From: an uncultured Polaribacter sp.
Lineage (GTDB): Bacteria > Bacteroidota > Bacteroidia > Flavobacteriales > Flavobacteriaceae
Assembly (NCBI RefSeq): GCF_947497125.1
Contig: NZ_CANMFI010000006.1
Coordinates: 164,107 to 228,106 of the forward strand
Direction: 5' to 3'
Length of the DNA stretch: 64,000 nt
Shown here: positions 43,906-52,283 of the stretch, piece by piece
How the letters are laid out: every line of letters begins with the position of its first letter
Position numbering within the stretch: the first letter of the stretch is position 1
Position numbers and translations under genes: made by a program
The notes under the pieces: generated by a model
What the model was told of the DNA's origin: nothing
Seen by the model: only the letters and a program-made list of their open reading frames with translations
The model's database searches: none

Positions 43906-44925
43906 TTATTTTATTGGTTTTACTGTTTTTATAATTCTTGCAGCAATTTTATATGGGTCTCCGTTTGAAGAAGGTCTTCTGTCTTCTAGCCAACCTTTGT
44001 AACCTTTTTCTACAGCAATAATTGGAATTCTAATTGAAGCTCCTCTATCAGAAACACCCCAAGAAAAATCATTGATTGATGCTGTTTCGTGATCACCAGT
44101 TAAACGTTGGTCGTTAAACTCTCCATAAACCTCAATATGTTCTTTAACAAATGGTCTAAAAGCTTCACAAATTTCTGCGTATTTTTCTTTAGAACCACAA
44201 GTTCTTAAAATAGAGTTAGAAAAGTTAGCGTGCATACCAGAACCATTCCAATCCATATCCTTACCTAATGGTTTTGGGTGGTACTCAATATACATCCCTT
44301 TTCCTTCTGTTAATCTATCTAATAAATATCTAGAAACCCAAATTTCATCTCCAGCTTTTTTTGCTCCTTTTGCAAATAGTTGGTATTCCCATTGTCCAGA
44401 AGCAACTTCTTGATTAATTCCTTCAAAGTTTAAACCAGCATCTATACATAAATCTGCATGCTTTTCAACAAAGTCTCTACCATGAGTATTTTTACCACCT
44501 ACAGAACAGTAGTACATACCTTGTGGTGCTGGGTAACCGCCTCTAGGAAAACCTAATGGTAAACCTGTAGAAGTATCCATAATAAAATATTCTTGTTCAA
44601 AACCGAACCAGAAATCGTTATCATCATCTTCTATTGTAGCACGTGCGTTAGATTTGTGTGGTGTACCGTCAGCATTCATTACCTCTGTCATTACTAACCA
44701 TCCGTTTCTTCTTGTAGGATCTGGATAAATAGCAACTGGCTTTAAAATACAGTCAGAAGCGCCTCCTGAAGCTTGTTTAGTAGAAGAACCATCAAAAGAC
44801 CAAAGTCCTAATTCTTCAATTGTCCCTTTAAAGTTTTCGTGTTCTTCAACTTTGGTTTTACTTCTTAAGTTTTGAGTAGGATAATATCCGTCTAACCAAA
44901 TGTATTCTAATTTAATTTTTGCCAT
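43906..44925 (-). CDS. Glutamine synthetase, type II (eukaryotic-like, 339 residues)
   Basis: The 339-residue enzyme makes glutamine from glutamate, ammonia and ATP. The beta-grasp N-terminus (KIKLEYIWLDGYYPTQNLRS) and catalytic motifs are clear: WFGFEQEYFIMD, GINQEVASGQWEYQL, WNGSGMHANFSN and the SDRGASIRIP end. The length is much shorter than GSI (about 470) or GSIII. Type II enzymes are not controlled by adenylylation at the GSI tyrosine site. It is divergent from a GSIII gene across a 166-base control region. Confidence 0.92.
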   Translation of the reverse strand: MAKIKLEYIWLDGYYPTQNLRSKTKVEEHENFKGTIEELGLWSFDGSSTKQASGGASDCILKPVAIYPDPTRRNGWLVMTEVMNADGTPHKSNARATIEDDDNDFWFGFEQEYFIMDTSTGLPLGFPRGGYPAPQGMYYCSVGGKNTHGRDFVEKHADLCIDAGLNFEGINQEVASGQWEYQLFAKGAKKAGDEIWVSRYLLDRLTEGKGMYIEYHPKPLGKDMDWNGSGMHANFSNSILRTCGSKEKYAEICEAFRPFVKEHIEVYGEFNDQRLTGDHETASINDFSWGVSDRGASIRIPIIAVEKGYKGWLEDRRPSSNGDPYKIAARIIKTVKPIK

Positions 44926-45091
44926 AGTAATTGTTTATTTGAATGGATTCGCTTACAAAAATCAAAAAAAATAGTGTTATATCAAAAAAATGAGGGGTAA
45001 AATATTAAAAATGATTAAAAAATAATTTTATCCCTAATATCTAAAGGGTATATTTGTTTTAAATTTAAAAAAAGTATAAAATTTTAGTAAT
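44926..45091. promoter_or_regulatory. Divergent control region between the two glutamine synthetase genes
   Basis: TATATTTG at 45049-45056 is a good -7 box for the GSIII gene. Upstream, GGGTAAAAT (44995-45003) and ATTTTATCCC (45024-45033) form an imperfect dyad. A further CCC...GGG pair overlaps the promoter. Nitrogen control through this dyad is plausible but unproven. Confidence 0.4.
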
Positions 45092-47275
45092 ATGTCAAGG
45101 ATAAGATTTAACGCATTACAAGAAACTCTTCACAGAAGTCCTAAAAATGTAATTCAAAAAGAAAAAAGATCTACACTTTTTGGTCAAAATGTATTTAATA
45201 AATATGCTATGCAACAGTATCTTACAAGAGCTGCATATGAGAGTGTGATGAATGCAATTGAGCACGGAACTAAAATAGATAGAAAAATTGCAGATCAAGT
45301 AGCTGTCAGCATGAAAGATTGGGCAATGTCTAAAGGTGCAACTCATTATACACATTGGTTTCAGCCGCTTACAGGTGCAACAGCAGAAAAACACGATGCA
45401 TTTTTTGAGTCTATAAATGGTAGTTTGGCAATGGAAAAATTTGATGGAGAGCAGTTGGTTCAGCAAGAGCCAGGTGCCTCTAGTTTTCCGAATGGCGGAA
45501 TTAGAAACACTTTTGAAGCCAGAGGATATACTGCTTGGGACCCAAGTTCACCGGCATTTATTTACGAAACAACCTTGTGTATACCAACTATTTTTGTGTC
45601 TTATACAGGCGAAGCTTTAGATAATAAAACACCTTTGTTAAGAGCTTTACAAGCCATAGATACTCATGCAACTGCTGTTTGTAAGTATTTTGACAAAAAC
45701 GCAAATAAGGTGATTGCAACCCTAGGTTGGGAGCAAGAGTTTTTTTTAATTGATGATGCTTTGGCTCTTTCTAGACCAGATTTACAGTTAACAGGTAAAA
45801 CCCTTTTAGGGCACTCGCCAGCAAAAGGGCAACAGTTAGATGATCATTATTTTGGTACTATACCTGCCAGAGCAATGAGTTTTATGCAAGACTTAGAGCA
45901 AGAATGTATGCTTTTAGGGATTCCTGTTAAAACAAGGCATAATGAAGTGGCGCCTAATCAGTTTGAGGTAGCACCAATTTTTGAAGAAGCTAATTTAGCA
46001 GTAGATCATAATTCTTTATTAATGGATGTGATGCAAAAAGTATCTCGCAGACATCAATTTAAAGTTCTTTTTGATGAAAAACCATTTGCAGGTATAAATG
46101 GTTCTGGTAAGCACAACAACTGGTCTTTATCTTCAGACTCTGGCACTAATTTATTAAGTCCGGGTAAAACACCAATGAAAAACTTACAGTTTTTAACCTT
46201 CTTTATAAATACAATTAAGGCAGTTAACACTTATGAAGAGTTGTTAAGAGCTTCAATATCATCTGCAAGTAATGAACGTAGATTAGGTAAAAATGAAGCA
46301 CCACCCGCAATCATGTCGGTTTTTGTAGGTAGTCAATTATCGGCTGTTTTAGACGAGTTAGAAAATGTAACTAAAGGAAAACTATCACCCGAAGAAAAAA
46401 CCGATTTAAAGTTAAATATTATTGGAAAAATACCTGAAATTTTATTAGATAATACTGATAGAAACAGAACTTCTCCGTTTGCTTTTACAGGTAATAAATT
46501 CGAGTTTAGAGCAGTAGGTGCAAGTGCTAATTGTGCAATACCAATGACGGTTTTAAACACCATTGTAGCTAAACAATTAAAAGAATTTAAAAGAGAGGTA
46601 GATTTTTTAATTGATGAAAAAGGCTTGAAAAAAGACGAAGCTGTTTTTAATATTCTAAGAGAATATATTAAAGAATCTAAAAATATTCGTTTTGATGGTG
46701 ATGGTTATGGCGAAAGTTGGAAAAAAGAGGCTAAAAAAAGAGGCTTAAGTAACAATACAACAACTCCAGATGCATTAAAAGTTAAGGTTTCTAAAGAAGT
46801 GGTTGCCCTTTTTGAAGAAATGGAAGTTATGAATAGCATAGAGGTTACTGCTAGGTATGAAGTAGATTTGGCTACTTATGCTAAAAAAATGCAAATAGAA
46901 GCTGGGGTAATTGCAGACATTGCAAGAAATCATGTAGTGCCTACAGCTGTTATTTATCAAAATACATTACTAGAAAACACAAAGAATTTAAAAGAAATTT
47001 TTGGTAATGATTATAAAAATATAGCCAAAGAACAGATAGAATTAATTATGAATATCTCGAACCATATTACTCAAATTAATGCATTGGTAGTTAAAATGGA
47101 GGCAGAGAAATCAAAAGCTAATTCGCAAGTATTATTTAAGTCTGCAGAAACTTATAGTCAAAAAATACAACCATTTTTTGATCAAATTAGAGAGCACTGC
47201 GATCAATTAGAAACCATGGTAGATGACAATTTGTGGCCGTTAACAAAATATAGAGAGTTATTATTTATAAAGTAA
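45092..47275 (+). CDS. glnN: Glutamine synthetase, type III
   Basis: The 727-residue enzyme is the large GSIII form common in Bacteroidota. Its start MSRIRFNALQETLHRSP, the metal/glutamate motifs (WEQEFFLID, TRHNEVAPNQFEVAPIFEEA, then NLAVDHN) and FAGINGSGKHNNWSLSSDSG are family-specific. The long C-terminal helical extension is present. GSIII forms double-ring dodecamers. It is single, with a -7 box about 36 bases before the ATG, and closes at a strong terminator. Having GSII and GSIII side by side implies distinct roles, for example assimilation under different ammonia supply. Confidence 0.95.
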   Translation: MSRIRFNALQETLHRSPKNVIQKEKRSTLFGQNVFNKYAMQQYLTRAAYESVMNAIEHGTKIDRKIADQVAVSMKDWAMSKGATHYTHWFQPLTGATAEKHDAFFESINGSLAMEKFDGEQLVQQEPGASSFPNGGIRNTFEARGYTAWDPSSPAFIYETTLCIPTIFVSYTGEALDNKTPLLRALQAIDTHATAVCKYFDKNANKVIATLGWEQEFFLIDDALALSRPDLQLTGKTLLGHSPAKGQQLDDHYFGTIPARAMSFMQDLEQECMLLGIPVKTRHNEVAPNQFEVAPIFEEANLAVDHNSLLMDVMQKVSRRHQFKVLFDEKPFAGINGSGKHNNWSLSSDSGTNLLSPGKTPMKNLQFLTFFINTIKAVNTYEELLRASISSASNERRLGKNEAPPAIMSVFVGSQLSAVLDELENVTKGKLSPEEKTDLKLNIIGKIPEILLDNTDRNRTSPFAFTGNKFEFRAVGASANCAIPMTVLNTIVAKQLKEFKREVDFLIDEKGLKKDEAVFNILREYIKESKNIRFDGDGYGESWKKEAKKRGLSNNTTTPDALKVKVSKEVVALFEEMEVMNSIEVTARYEVDLATYAKKMQIEAGVIADIARNHVVPTAVIYQNTLLENTKNLKEIFGNDYKNIAKEQIELIMNISNHITQINALVVKMEAEKSKANSQVLFKSAETYSQKIQPFFDQIREHCDQLETMVDDNLWPLTKYRELLFIK

Positions 47276-47280
47276 AAAAT

Positions 47281-47314
47281 AAAGCACCTGTTAAAAAAAA
47301 CAGGTGCTTTTAAA
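47281..47314. terminator. Bidirectional terminator after glnN
   Basis: AAAGCACCTG and CAGGTGCTTT form a 10-bp stem with a 10-base loop and T on both outer sides. It separates the convergent glnN and the secreted-protein gene. Confidence 0.85.
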
Positions 47315-47344
47315 ATAATGAAAAAGGCTTTCTTATTTACATAA

Positions 47345-48079
47345 TTATTTGTTAACGGTATATTGTGCCATTAAGTTTTTAAGAACAACGTTAATTTCAC
47401 ACCCTGTATGTTTTAAAGCAATAATTTGTGGGTGAAGTCTTGTTTTTTCATCATAAATTTTACCTTTTACGACACCTATTGCTTGTAAAAAAATTTGATT
47501 GATAGAAGAAGTGATTTCAGAATTTATAGGTAAAATTGCCGTAATTTCTTTAGACTCTATTCCAATAACTTGATAGCCAACAGTACCAGAAATATTACCG
47601 TCTTTTGCAGCATTACCGATAGCGACTAAACTACTAATGTCTATGTTGTTTTTAAGGGCTTTAATATTGGCAATAATTCTTAAACCTATTCCTATTTTAG
47701 CGTATCCCTGGCAATCTTCTTGCCCTGTTTTGTCTATATTATGAATAATATATTTGTTGTAATCTATGATTAACCGGTAACTTCCTTTGTTTACAGATCT
47801 ACCTGAATAGTAATATTCGATATTCCCTTCATTATTAAATTTTTGAATTGTAGTTTCCATAGATTCATTAGGCACAAAGTTTAAAACAGCCTGCTTGTCT
47901 AAAGACATTTGAGTGGTAGACAAATTAACAATCTTATTATTTGCAGAAGTGCTTAGTACCAAATTTTTTATTTGTACAGGTGGAATCGGAATAAAATCGA
48001 TATATTTTTTTGCTGATACTTGAGAAGAAATTGTAAAACTAATAAAAGTAAGTAAAGTAAGTAAAGTAAGTTTGTTCAT
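47345..48079 (-). CDS. Secreted protein of unknown function (244 residues)
   Basis: The protein has a signal peptide (MNKLTLLTLLTFISFTISSQ) and then a beta-rich mature part with no motif I recognise. The DNA of the signal peptide contains three in-frame copies of a 9-base unit (plus strand AAAGTAAGT), coding Leu-Thr-Leu repeats; slippage would add or remove three residues without a frameshift. It has no cysteine pair pattern or lipobox. It is probably periplasmic. It is a single gene facing glnN. Confidence 0.75.
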   Translation of the reverse strand: MNKLTLLTLLTFISFTISSQVSAKKYIDFIPIPPVQIKNLVLSTSANNKIVNLSTTQMSLDKQAVLNFVPNESMETTIQKFNNEGNIEYYYSGRSVNKGSYRLIIDYNKYIIHNIDKTGQEDCQGYAKIGIGLRIIANIKALKNNIDISSLVAIGNAAKDGNISGTVGYQVIGIESKEITAILPINSEITSSINQIFLQAIGVVKGKIYDEKTRLHPQIIALKHTGCEINVVLKNLMAQYTVNK

Positions 48080-48262
48080 TTTTAAGGGTTAAGAGTTAAT
48101 TATTAAACCAAATATAGCAATATATTTCATATATCATAACGTTACTTTTTTTATTCCATTTTTAGAAGTGTAATGCTACTTTTTTTTAATTCTAAAATAT
48201 TCAAGTAAAAATTCATCGTTTTTTTTAAGCAAAAGATTAAATTTGCAATTCAACACAACAAC

Positions 48263-49459
48263 ATGAGCTCAGAAGTTTCAAAACGATACGCACAAAGAGG
48301 CGTTTCTGCATCAAAAGAAGATGTACACAATGCTATTAAGAACATAGACAAAGGGTTATTTCCTAAAGCATTCTGTAAAATTGTACCCGATTATTTAACA
48401 AATGATGAAGATTATTGTTTGATAATGCATGCAGATGGCGCTGGTACAAAATCTTCTTTGGCATATATGTATTGGAAAGAAACTGGCGATGTTTCTGTAT
48501 GGAAAGGTATTGCACAAGATGCGTTAATTATGAATATTGATGATCTATTATGTGTAGGTGCAACGGATAACATTATGTTGTCTTCTACCATTGGTAGAAA
48601 CAAATCTAAAATTCCTGGTGAAGTTTTATCAGCAATTATTAACGGAACAGAGGAGTTGATAGAAGACTTAAAAGGTTTCGGAGTTACCATACATTCTACT
48701 GGAGGTGAAACTGCAGATGTTGGCGATTTGGTAAGAACTATTATTGTAGATTCTACAGTAACTGCAAGAATGAAACGTACCGATGTTATAGACAACGCAA
48801 ACATAAAAGCTGGTGATGTAATTGTTGGTTTAGAGTCTTTTGGACAAGCAACTTACGAATCTGAATACAATGGTGGAATGGGCTCTAACGGATTAACATC
48901 TGCAAGACACGATGTTTTTCATAAGTATTTAGCAGAAAAATATCCAGAAAGTTTTGATGCTGCTGTTCCTGAAGAATTGGTGTACTCTGGAAATACAAAA
49001 CTAACCGACAAGGTAGCGAATTCTCCTATTGATGCGGGTAAATTAGTTTTGTCACCAACAAGAACATACGCGCCAATTATAAAAGAAATTCTATCGAAAT
49101 ATACCGCAGATAACGTTCACGGAATGATTCATTGTTCTGGTGGTGCGCAAACCAAAATATTACATTTTGTAGATAATTTACATATTGTAAAAGATAATAT
49201 GTTTGAGGTTCCGCCTTTATTCAAGCTGATACAAGAACAGTCTAAAACAGATTGGAAAGAAATGTACCAGGTGTTTAATTGTGGACATCGAATGGAGATT
49301 TACGTTTCTCCAGAAATTGCATCAGATATTATTGCAATCTCAAAGTCTTTTAATGTAGCTGCTAAAATTGTAGGTAGTGTAAAGGCTTTAGATTCTAATG
49401 ATCATAAGAACAACAAAAAACTCACTATTAAAAGTGAGTTTGGAGTTTTTGAATATTAG
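48263..49459 (+). CDS. purM: Phosphoribosylformylglycinamidine cyclo-ligase (AIR synthase), Bacteroidota type
   Basis: The 398-residue protein matches the divergent PurM/AIR-synthase-related form of Bacteroidota. It opens SKRYAQRGVSASKEDVHNAI and holds the ATP-binding and core motifs HADGAGTKSSLAYMYWKETG and IHSTGGETADVGDLVRTII. The C-terminal domain contains GMIHCSGGAQTKILHFVDNL and ends KLTIKSEFGVFEY. It would close the imidazole ring in purine synthesis. The sequence differs from E. coli PurM (about 345 residues), so annotations often call it AIR synthase related protein. Confidence 0.85.
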   Translation: MSSEVSKRYAQRGVSASKEDVHNAIKNIDKGLFPKAFCKIVPDYLTNDEDYCLIMHADGAGTKSSLAYMYWKETGDVSVWKGIAQDALIMNIDDLLCVGATDNIMLSSTIGRNKSKIPGEVLSAIINGTEELIEDLKGFGVTIHSTGGETADVGDLVRTIIVDSTVTARMKRTDVIDNANIKAGDVIVGLESFGQATYESEYNGGMGSNGLTSARHDVFHKYLAEKYPESFDAAVPEELVYSGNTKLTDKVANSPIDAGKLVLSPTRTYAPIIKEILSKYTADNVHGMIHCSGGAQTKILHFVDNLHIVKDNMFEVPPLFKLIQEQSKTDWKEMYQVFNCGHRMEIYVSPEIASDIIAISKSFNVAAKIVGSVKALDSNDHKNNKKLTIKSEFGVFEY

Positions 49460-49504
49460 ATTCGTAGAGGTTATTTTTGAGAAATCAAAAAGGAAACCCA
49501 TATT

Positions 49505-50107
49505 TTAAACATTTTCTTTTTTTGGAGTATATAAGATAATACCCTGAACTATAATAGCCAATACAATAAGAATGTAAATTTCTATGCTAGTAAATAAGTC
49601 TATTTTATCAATGGCTTTTTTACTTATAGACATTTGTCTTTCTCCTTCTATTAATTGAATTTTAGACAGATTATTTAGGTCCTCTTTAAGTTTATGTATT
49701 CCGTTTTGTATAGCTTCTTCATTCGTAAATGAAGTATTAAGGTAAATGGTTTCAGCTTTTTTTAGTTGCAATAGATGCTGTTTAAATTGTACAAAAACAG
49801 CTTCTTCCTCTTTTGTTAACTTGGTATTTTCAAATCCTATAAGATAAGTATCAATTTCGGTATTTGTTTTAATGTTTTTATCTAAAAAGAAGGCTGTATT
49901 CTGTTTAGCGATTGCTAGTTCTTTAGTATGAATAGCGTTAGATAATTTTAAAATTAAATCTTTTGCAACAAGTCTATCTTCGTAGATTGTAACAGCAGAA
50001 TCTTTAACTCGAATAAAATTTGCTCTATCAATTAGATTTGTTGCTACTATTAGTCCAAAAATAATTAAAATTCCTAAAATCCACTTTATTTTATTAAATA
50101 TCTTCAT
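49505..50107 (-). CDS. Four-helix-bundle (MCP-type) sensor-domain membrane protein
   Basis: The 200-residue protein has two membrane segments: WILGILIIFGLIVATNLI (residues about 9-26) and IEIYILIVLAIIVQGIILYT (about 175-194). They flank a long helical extracytoplasmic region resembling the 4HB_MCP ligand-binding domain. There is no signalling, HAMP or kinase domain after the second helix, so on its own it cannot be a chemoreceptor. It may act as an accessory or be a stand-alone sensor. Function unknown. Confidence 0.75.
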   Translation of the reverse strand: MKIFNKIKWILGILIIFGLIVATNLIDRANFIRVKDSAVTIYEDRLVAKDLILKLSNAIHTKELAIAKQNTAFFLDKNIKTNTEIDTYLIGFENTKLTKEEEAVFVQFKQHLLQLKKAETIYLNTSFTNEEAIQNGIHKLKEDLNNLSKIQLIEGERQMSISKKAIDKIDLFTSIEIYILIVLAIIVQGIILYTPKKENV

Positions 50108-50272
50108 AGTCTTATTTTAACGATCTCTCACAAATATAAAGAATAATTACATCAATTTTTAAACTGTAATATCAATTTTATTAGCGTAGATATAAGAATT
50201 ATTTATCATTTTCGACACTTGTATTTCAACCTAATTTACACAAGTTGAATGTCTAGAGTTAATAGTTTCTGT

Positions 50273-50971
50273 TTATTCTATTGCAAATTTTACAAACACA
50301 AATGCTTTTACATTAATTGGTTTAAATTCAATGTCTGGTGCTTGGTATTCTTCTTTTAAACTTTTACTCATTACCATTACTTCATGCACATCAGCATTTC
50401 TGCTATATAAATATCCGCTCGAGTTATTTTCTGTAATATGTATTGCTCCTTTTATTTTTTGATTCAAAGGTTTTAATAAAGCCTCGGCTTGTATTTTGGC
50501 ACGTTGCATGGCTTTCGTTCTAAGTGCTAATTGTAAGGCCTCAATTTTAGAATATTCGGTTTTTTCGATGTGTACATTAGAGATACCTACTTCTTCTAAA
50601 GCAACAATAACTTTACCTGCAGTTTGAGTATCAAAGAGCTGTAAACTGTACTTTTTATTTTTTATGACGTCTTTTTTCTTTAGAAAGTATTTTTTAAAAT
50701 TACTCCCTAAATCAGATAAGGTTAGTTGTTTTTTGGTATCTATTTGTAATGCTTTTAGTTCATTCATCATTTTGGCTTCTAATTCTTCTACAGAAATTTT
50801 GTTTTTTTCATCTAATTCGTTGATAAAAATAGATAGGTATATTCGGTCAGGTGAAACTAAAGAATCTGCGCTTGCACTCATTTCCATATAAGAAACATCT
50901 AAAAATGTTTTGTTTTGTGCAAAAGAAAAAGCGGTAAAAAATAATAAGGCAATCCATGTGATTTTTTTCAT
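50273..50971 (-). CDS. SIMPL-domain (DUF541) exported protein
   Basis: The 232-residue protein has a signal peptide (MKKITWIALLFFTAFSFAQ). The mature region matches the SIMPL/DUF541 fold: MEMSASADSLVSPDRIYLSI, DTQTAGKVIVALEEVGISNV, and LRTKAMQRAKIQAEALLKPL. The C-terminus KAFVFVKFAIE is a typical last strand. Such proteins are periplasmic or outer-membrane associated, with a poorly understood role in envelope stress. It is a single gene. Confidence 0.85.
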   Translation of the reverse strand: MKKITWIALLFFTAFSFAQNKTFLDVSYMEMSASADSLVSPDRIYLSIFINELDEKNKISVEELEAKMMNELKALQIDTKKQLTLSDLGSNFKKYFLKKKDVIKNKKYSLQLFDTQTAGKVIVALEEVGISNVHIEKTEYSKIEALQLALRTKAMQRAKIQAEALLKPLNQKIKGAIHITENNSSGYLYSRNADVHEVMVMSKSLKEEYQAPDIEFKPINVKAFVFVKFAIE

Positions 50972-51138
50972 AACAGTTGGTTTTTAATTGTTTGATACTA
51001 CTATATCAAAAGTAGTACCAAATTTATAAGTGTTTTTAAGTTTGCTGTTTTTGTGTTGATGTATTTTAAGATACTAAAATGAAATATGAAATTTTCCGAA
51101 TAAAATTGTAAATTCGCATTCCAAGAAAAGTCTAGAAG

Positions 51139-52215
51139 ATGATAGAAAAAATAAGAATTGTTAAGCAACGTTATGATGAGGTTTCTGATTTGATTATTCA
51201 ACCAGAAATTATCATGGATCAGAAGCGTTATGCGCAATTAATGAAGGAATATAAAGATTTGGGTGATGTTGTGAAAAAAGGTGATGAATACCAGCAACTT
51301 ACAGAAAATATAGAAGAAGCTAAAGAAATAATTGCAGACGGTTCTGATGCAGAAATGACAGAAATGGCAAAAATGCAGTTAGAAGAAGCCAATACTAGAA
51401 TTCCGCAATTAGAAGACGAAATAAAGTTTTTATTAATTCCTAAAGACCCTGAAGATTCTAAAAACGCGGTGGTAGAATTGCGTGCAGGAACTGGTGGAGA
51501 TGAAGCAAGTATTTTTGCAGGAGATCTGTTTAGAATGTATTCTAAATATTGTGAAAGCAAAGGATGGAAAGTGTCTACCGTAGATTACTCTGAAGGAACC
51601 AATGGCGGATTTAAAGAAATTCAGTTTGAAGTTACAGGTGCAGATGTATATGGAATTTTAAAATTTGAAGCAGGTGTGCATCGTGTGCAAAGAGTACCAC
51701 AAACAGAAACTCAAGGTCGTGTGCATACATCAGCAGCTACTTGTATGGTGTTTCCAGAGGCAGAAGAATTTGATGTAGAAATTAATCCAAAAGATGTAAG
51801 AATCGATTTTTTCTGTTCTTCAGGTCCTGGTGGTCAGTCTGTAAACACAACCTATTCTGCTGTTCGTTTAACTCACATTCCTACTGGTTTGGTAGCACAG
51901 TGTCAAGATCAAAAATCGCAACACAAGAATAAAGAAAAAGCATTTAAAGTATTGCGTTCTCGTTTGTACGATATGGAGTTGGCTAAAAAACAAGCAGAAG
52001 ATGCTTTAAAAAGAGGTTCTATGGTTTCTTCTGGTGATAGAAGTGCAAAAATTAGAACGTATAATTATGCACAGGGTAGAGTAACAGACCACAGAATTGG
52101 TTTGTCTTTATATGATTTGCCAAATATTATGAATGGTGATATTCAGAAAATTATTGACGAATTGATGCTAGCAGAAAATACAGAGAAATTAAAAACTTTA
52201 GGAGACGGTATTTAA
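51139..52215 (+). CDS. prfA: Peptide chain release factor 1
   Basis: The 358-residue class I release factor has the peptidyl-hydrolysis motif GGQ in [20 protein letters not shown] (about residues 230-250). It also has the RF1-type stop-codon tripeptide region [17 protein letters not shown] (PxT). RF1 reads UAA and UAG. The full domain set is present, and the length is normal. No frameshift site is seen, which also argues against RF2. Confidence 0.95.
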   Translation: MIEKIRIVKQRYDEVSDLIIQPEIIMDQKRYAQLMKEYKDLGDVVKKGDEYQQLTENIEEAKEIIADGSDAEMTEMAKMQLEEANTRIPQLEDEIKFLLIPKDPEDSKNAVVELRAGTGGDEASIFAGDLFRMYSKYCESKGWKVSTVDYSEGTNGGFKEIQFEVTGADVYGILKFEAGVHRVQRVPQTETQGRVHTSAATCMVFPEAEEFDVEINPKDVRIDFFCSSGPGGQSVNTTYSAVRLTHIPTGLVAQCQDQKSQHKNKEKAFKVLRSRLYDMELAKKQAEDALKRGSMVSSGDRSAKIRTYNYAQGRVTDHRIGLSLYDLPNIMNGDIQKIIDELMLAENTEKLKTLGDGI

Positions 52216-52233
52216 AATTTCTTATTAAAAAAT

Positions 52234-52263
52234 AAAACCTCAGAATTTTCTGAGGTTTTTTTA
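52234..52263. terminator. Bidirectional terminator between prfA and the GH31 gene
   Basis: AAAACCTCAGAA and TTCTGAGGTTTT pair across two bases and run into T on the plus strand; the minus side is also T-rich. Confidence 0.85.
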
Positions 52264-52283
52264 TGCGCTAGTTTTAGTGACAT

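Noticed and set aside
45116..45466. A 116-residue Cys-rich frame opposite glnN
   Set aside because: It is antisense to a strongly conserved gene; the Cys and Phe richness reflects the complement of GSIII codons.
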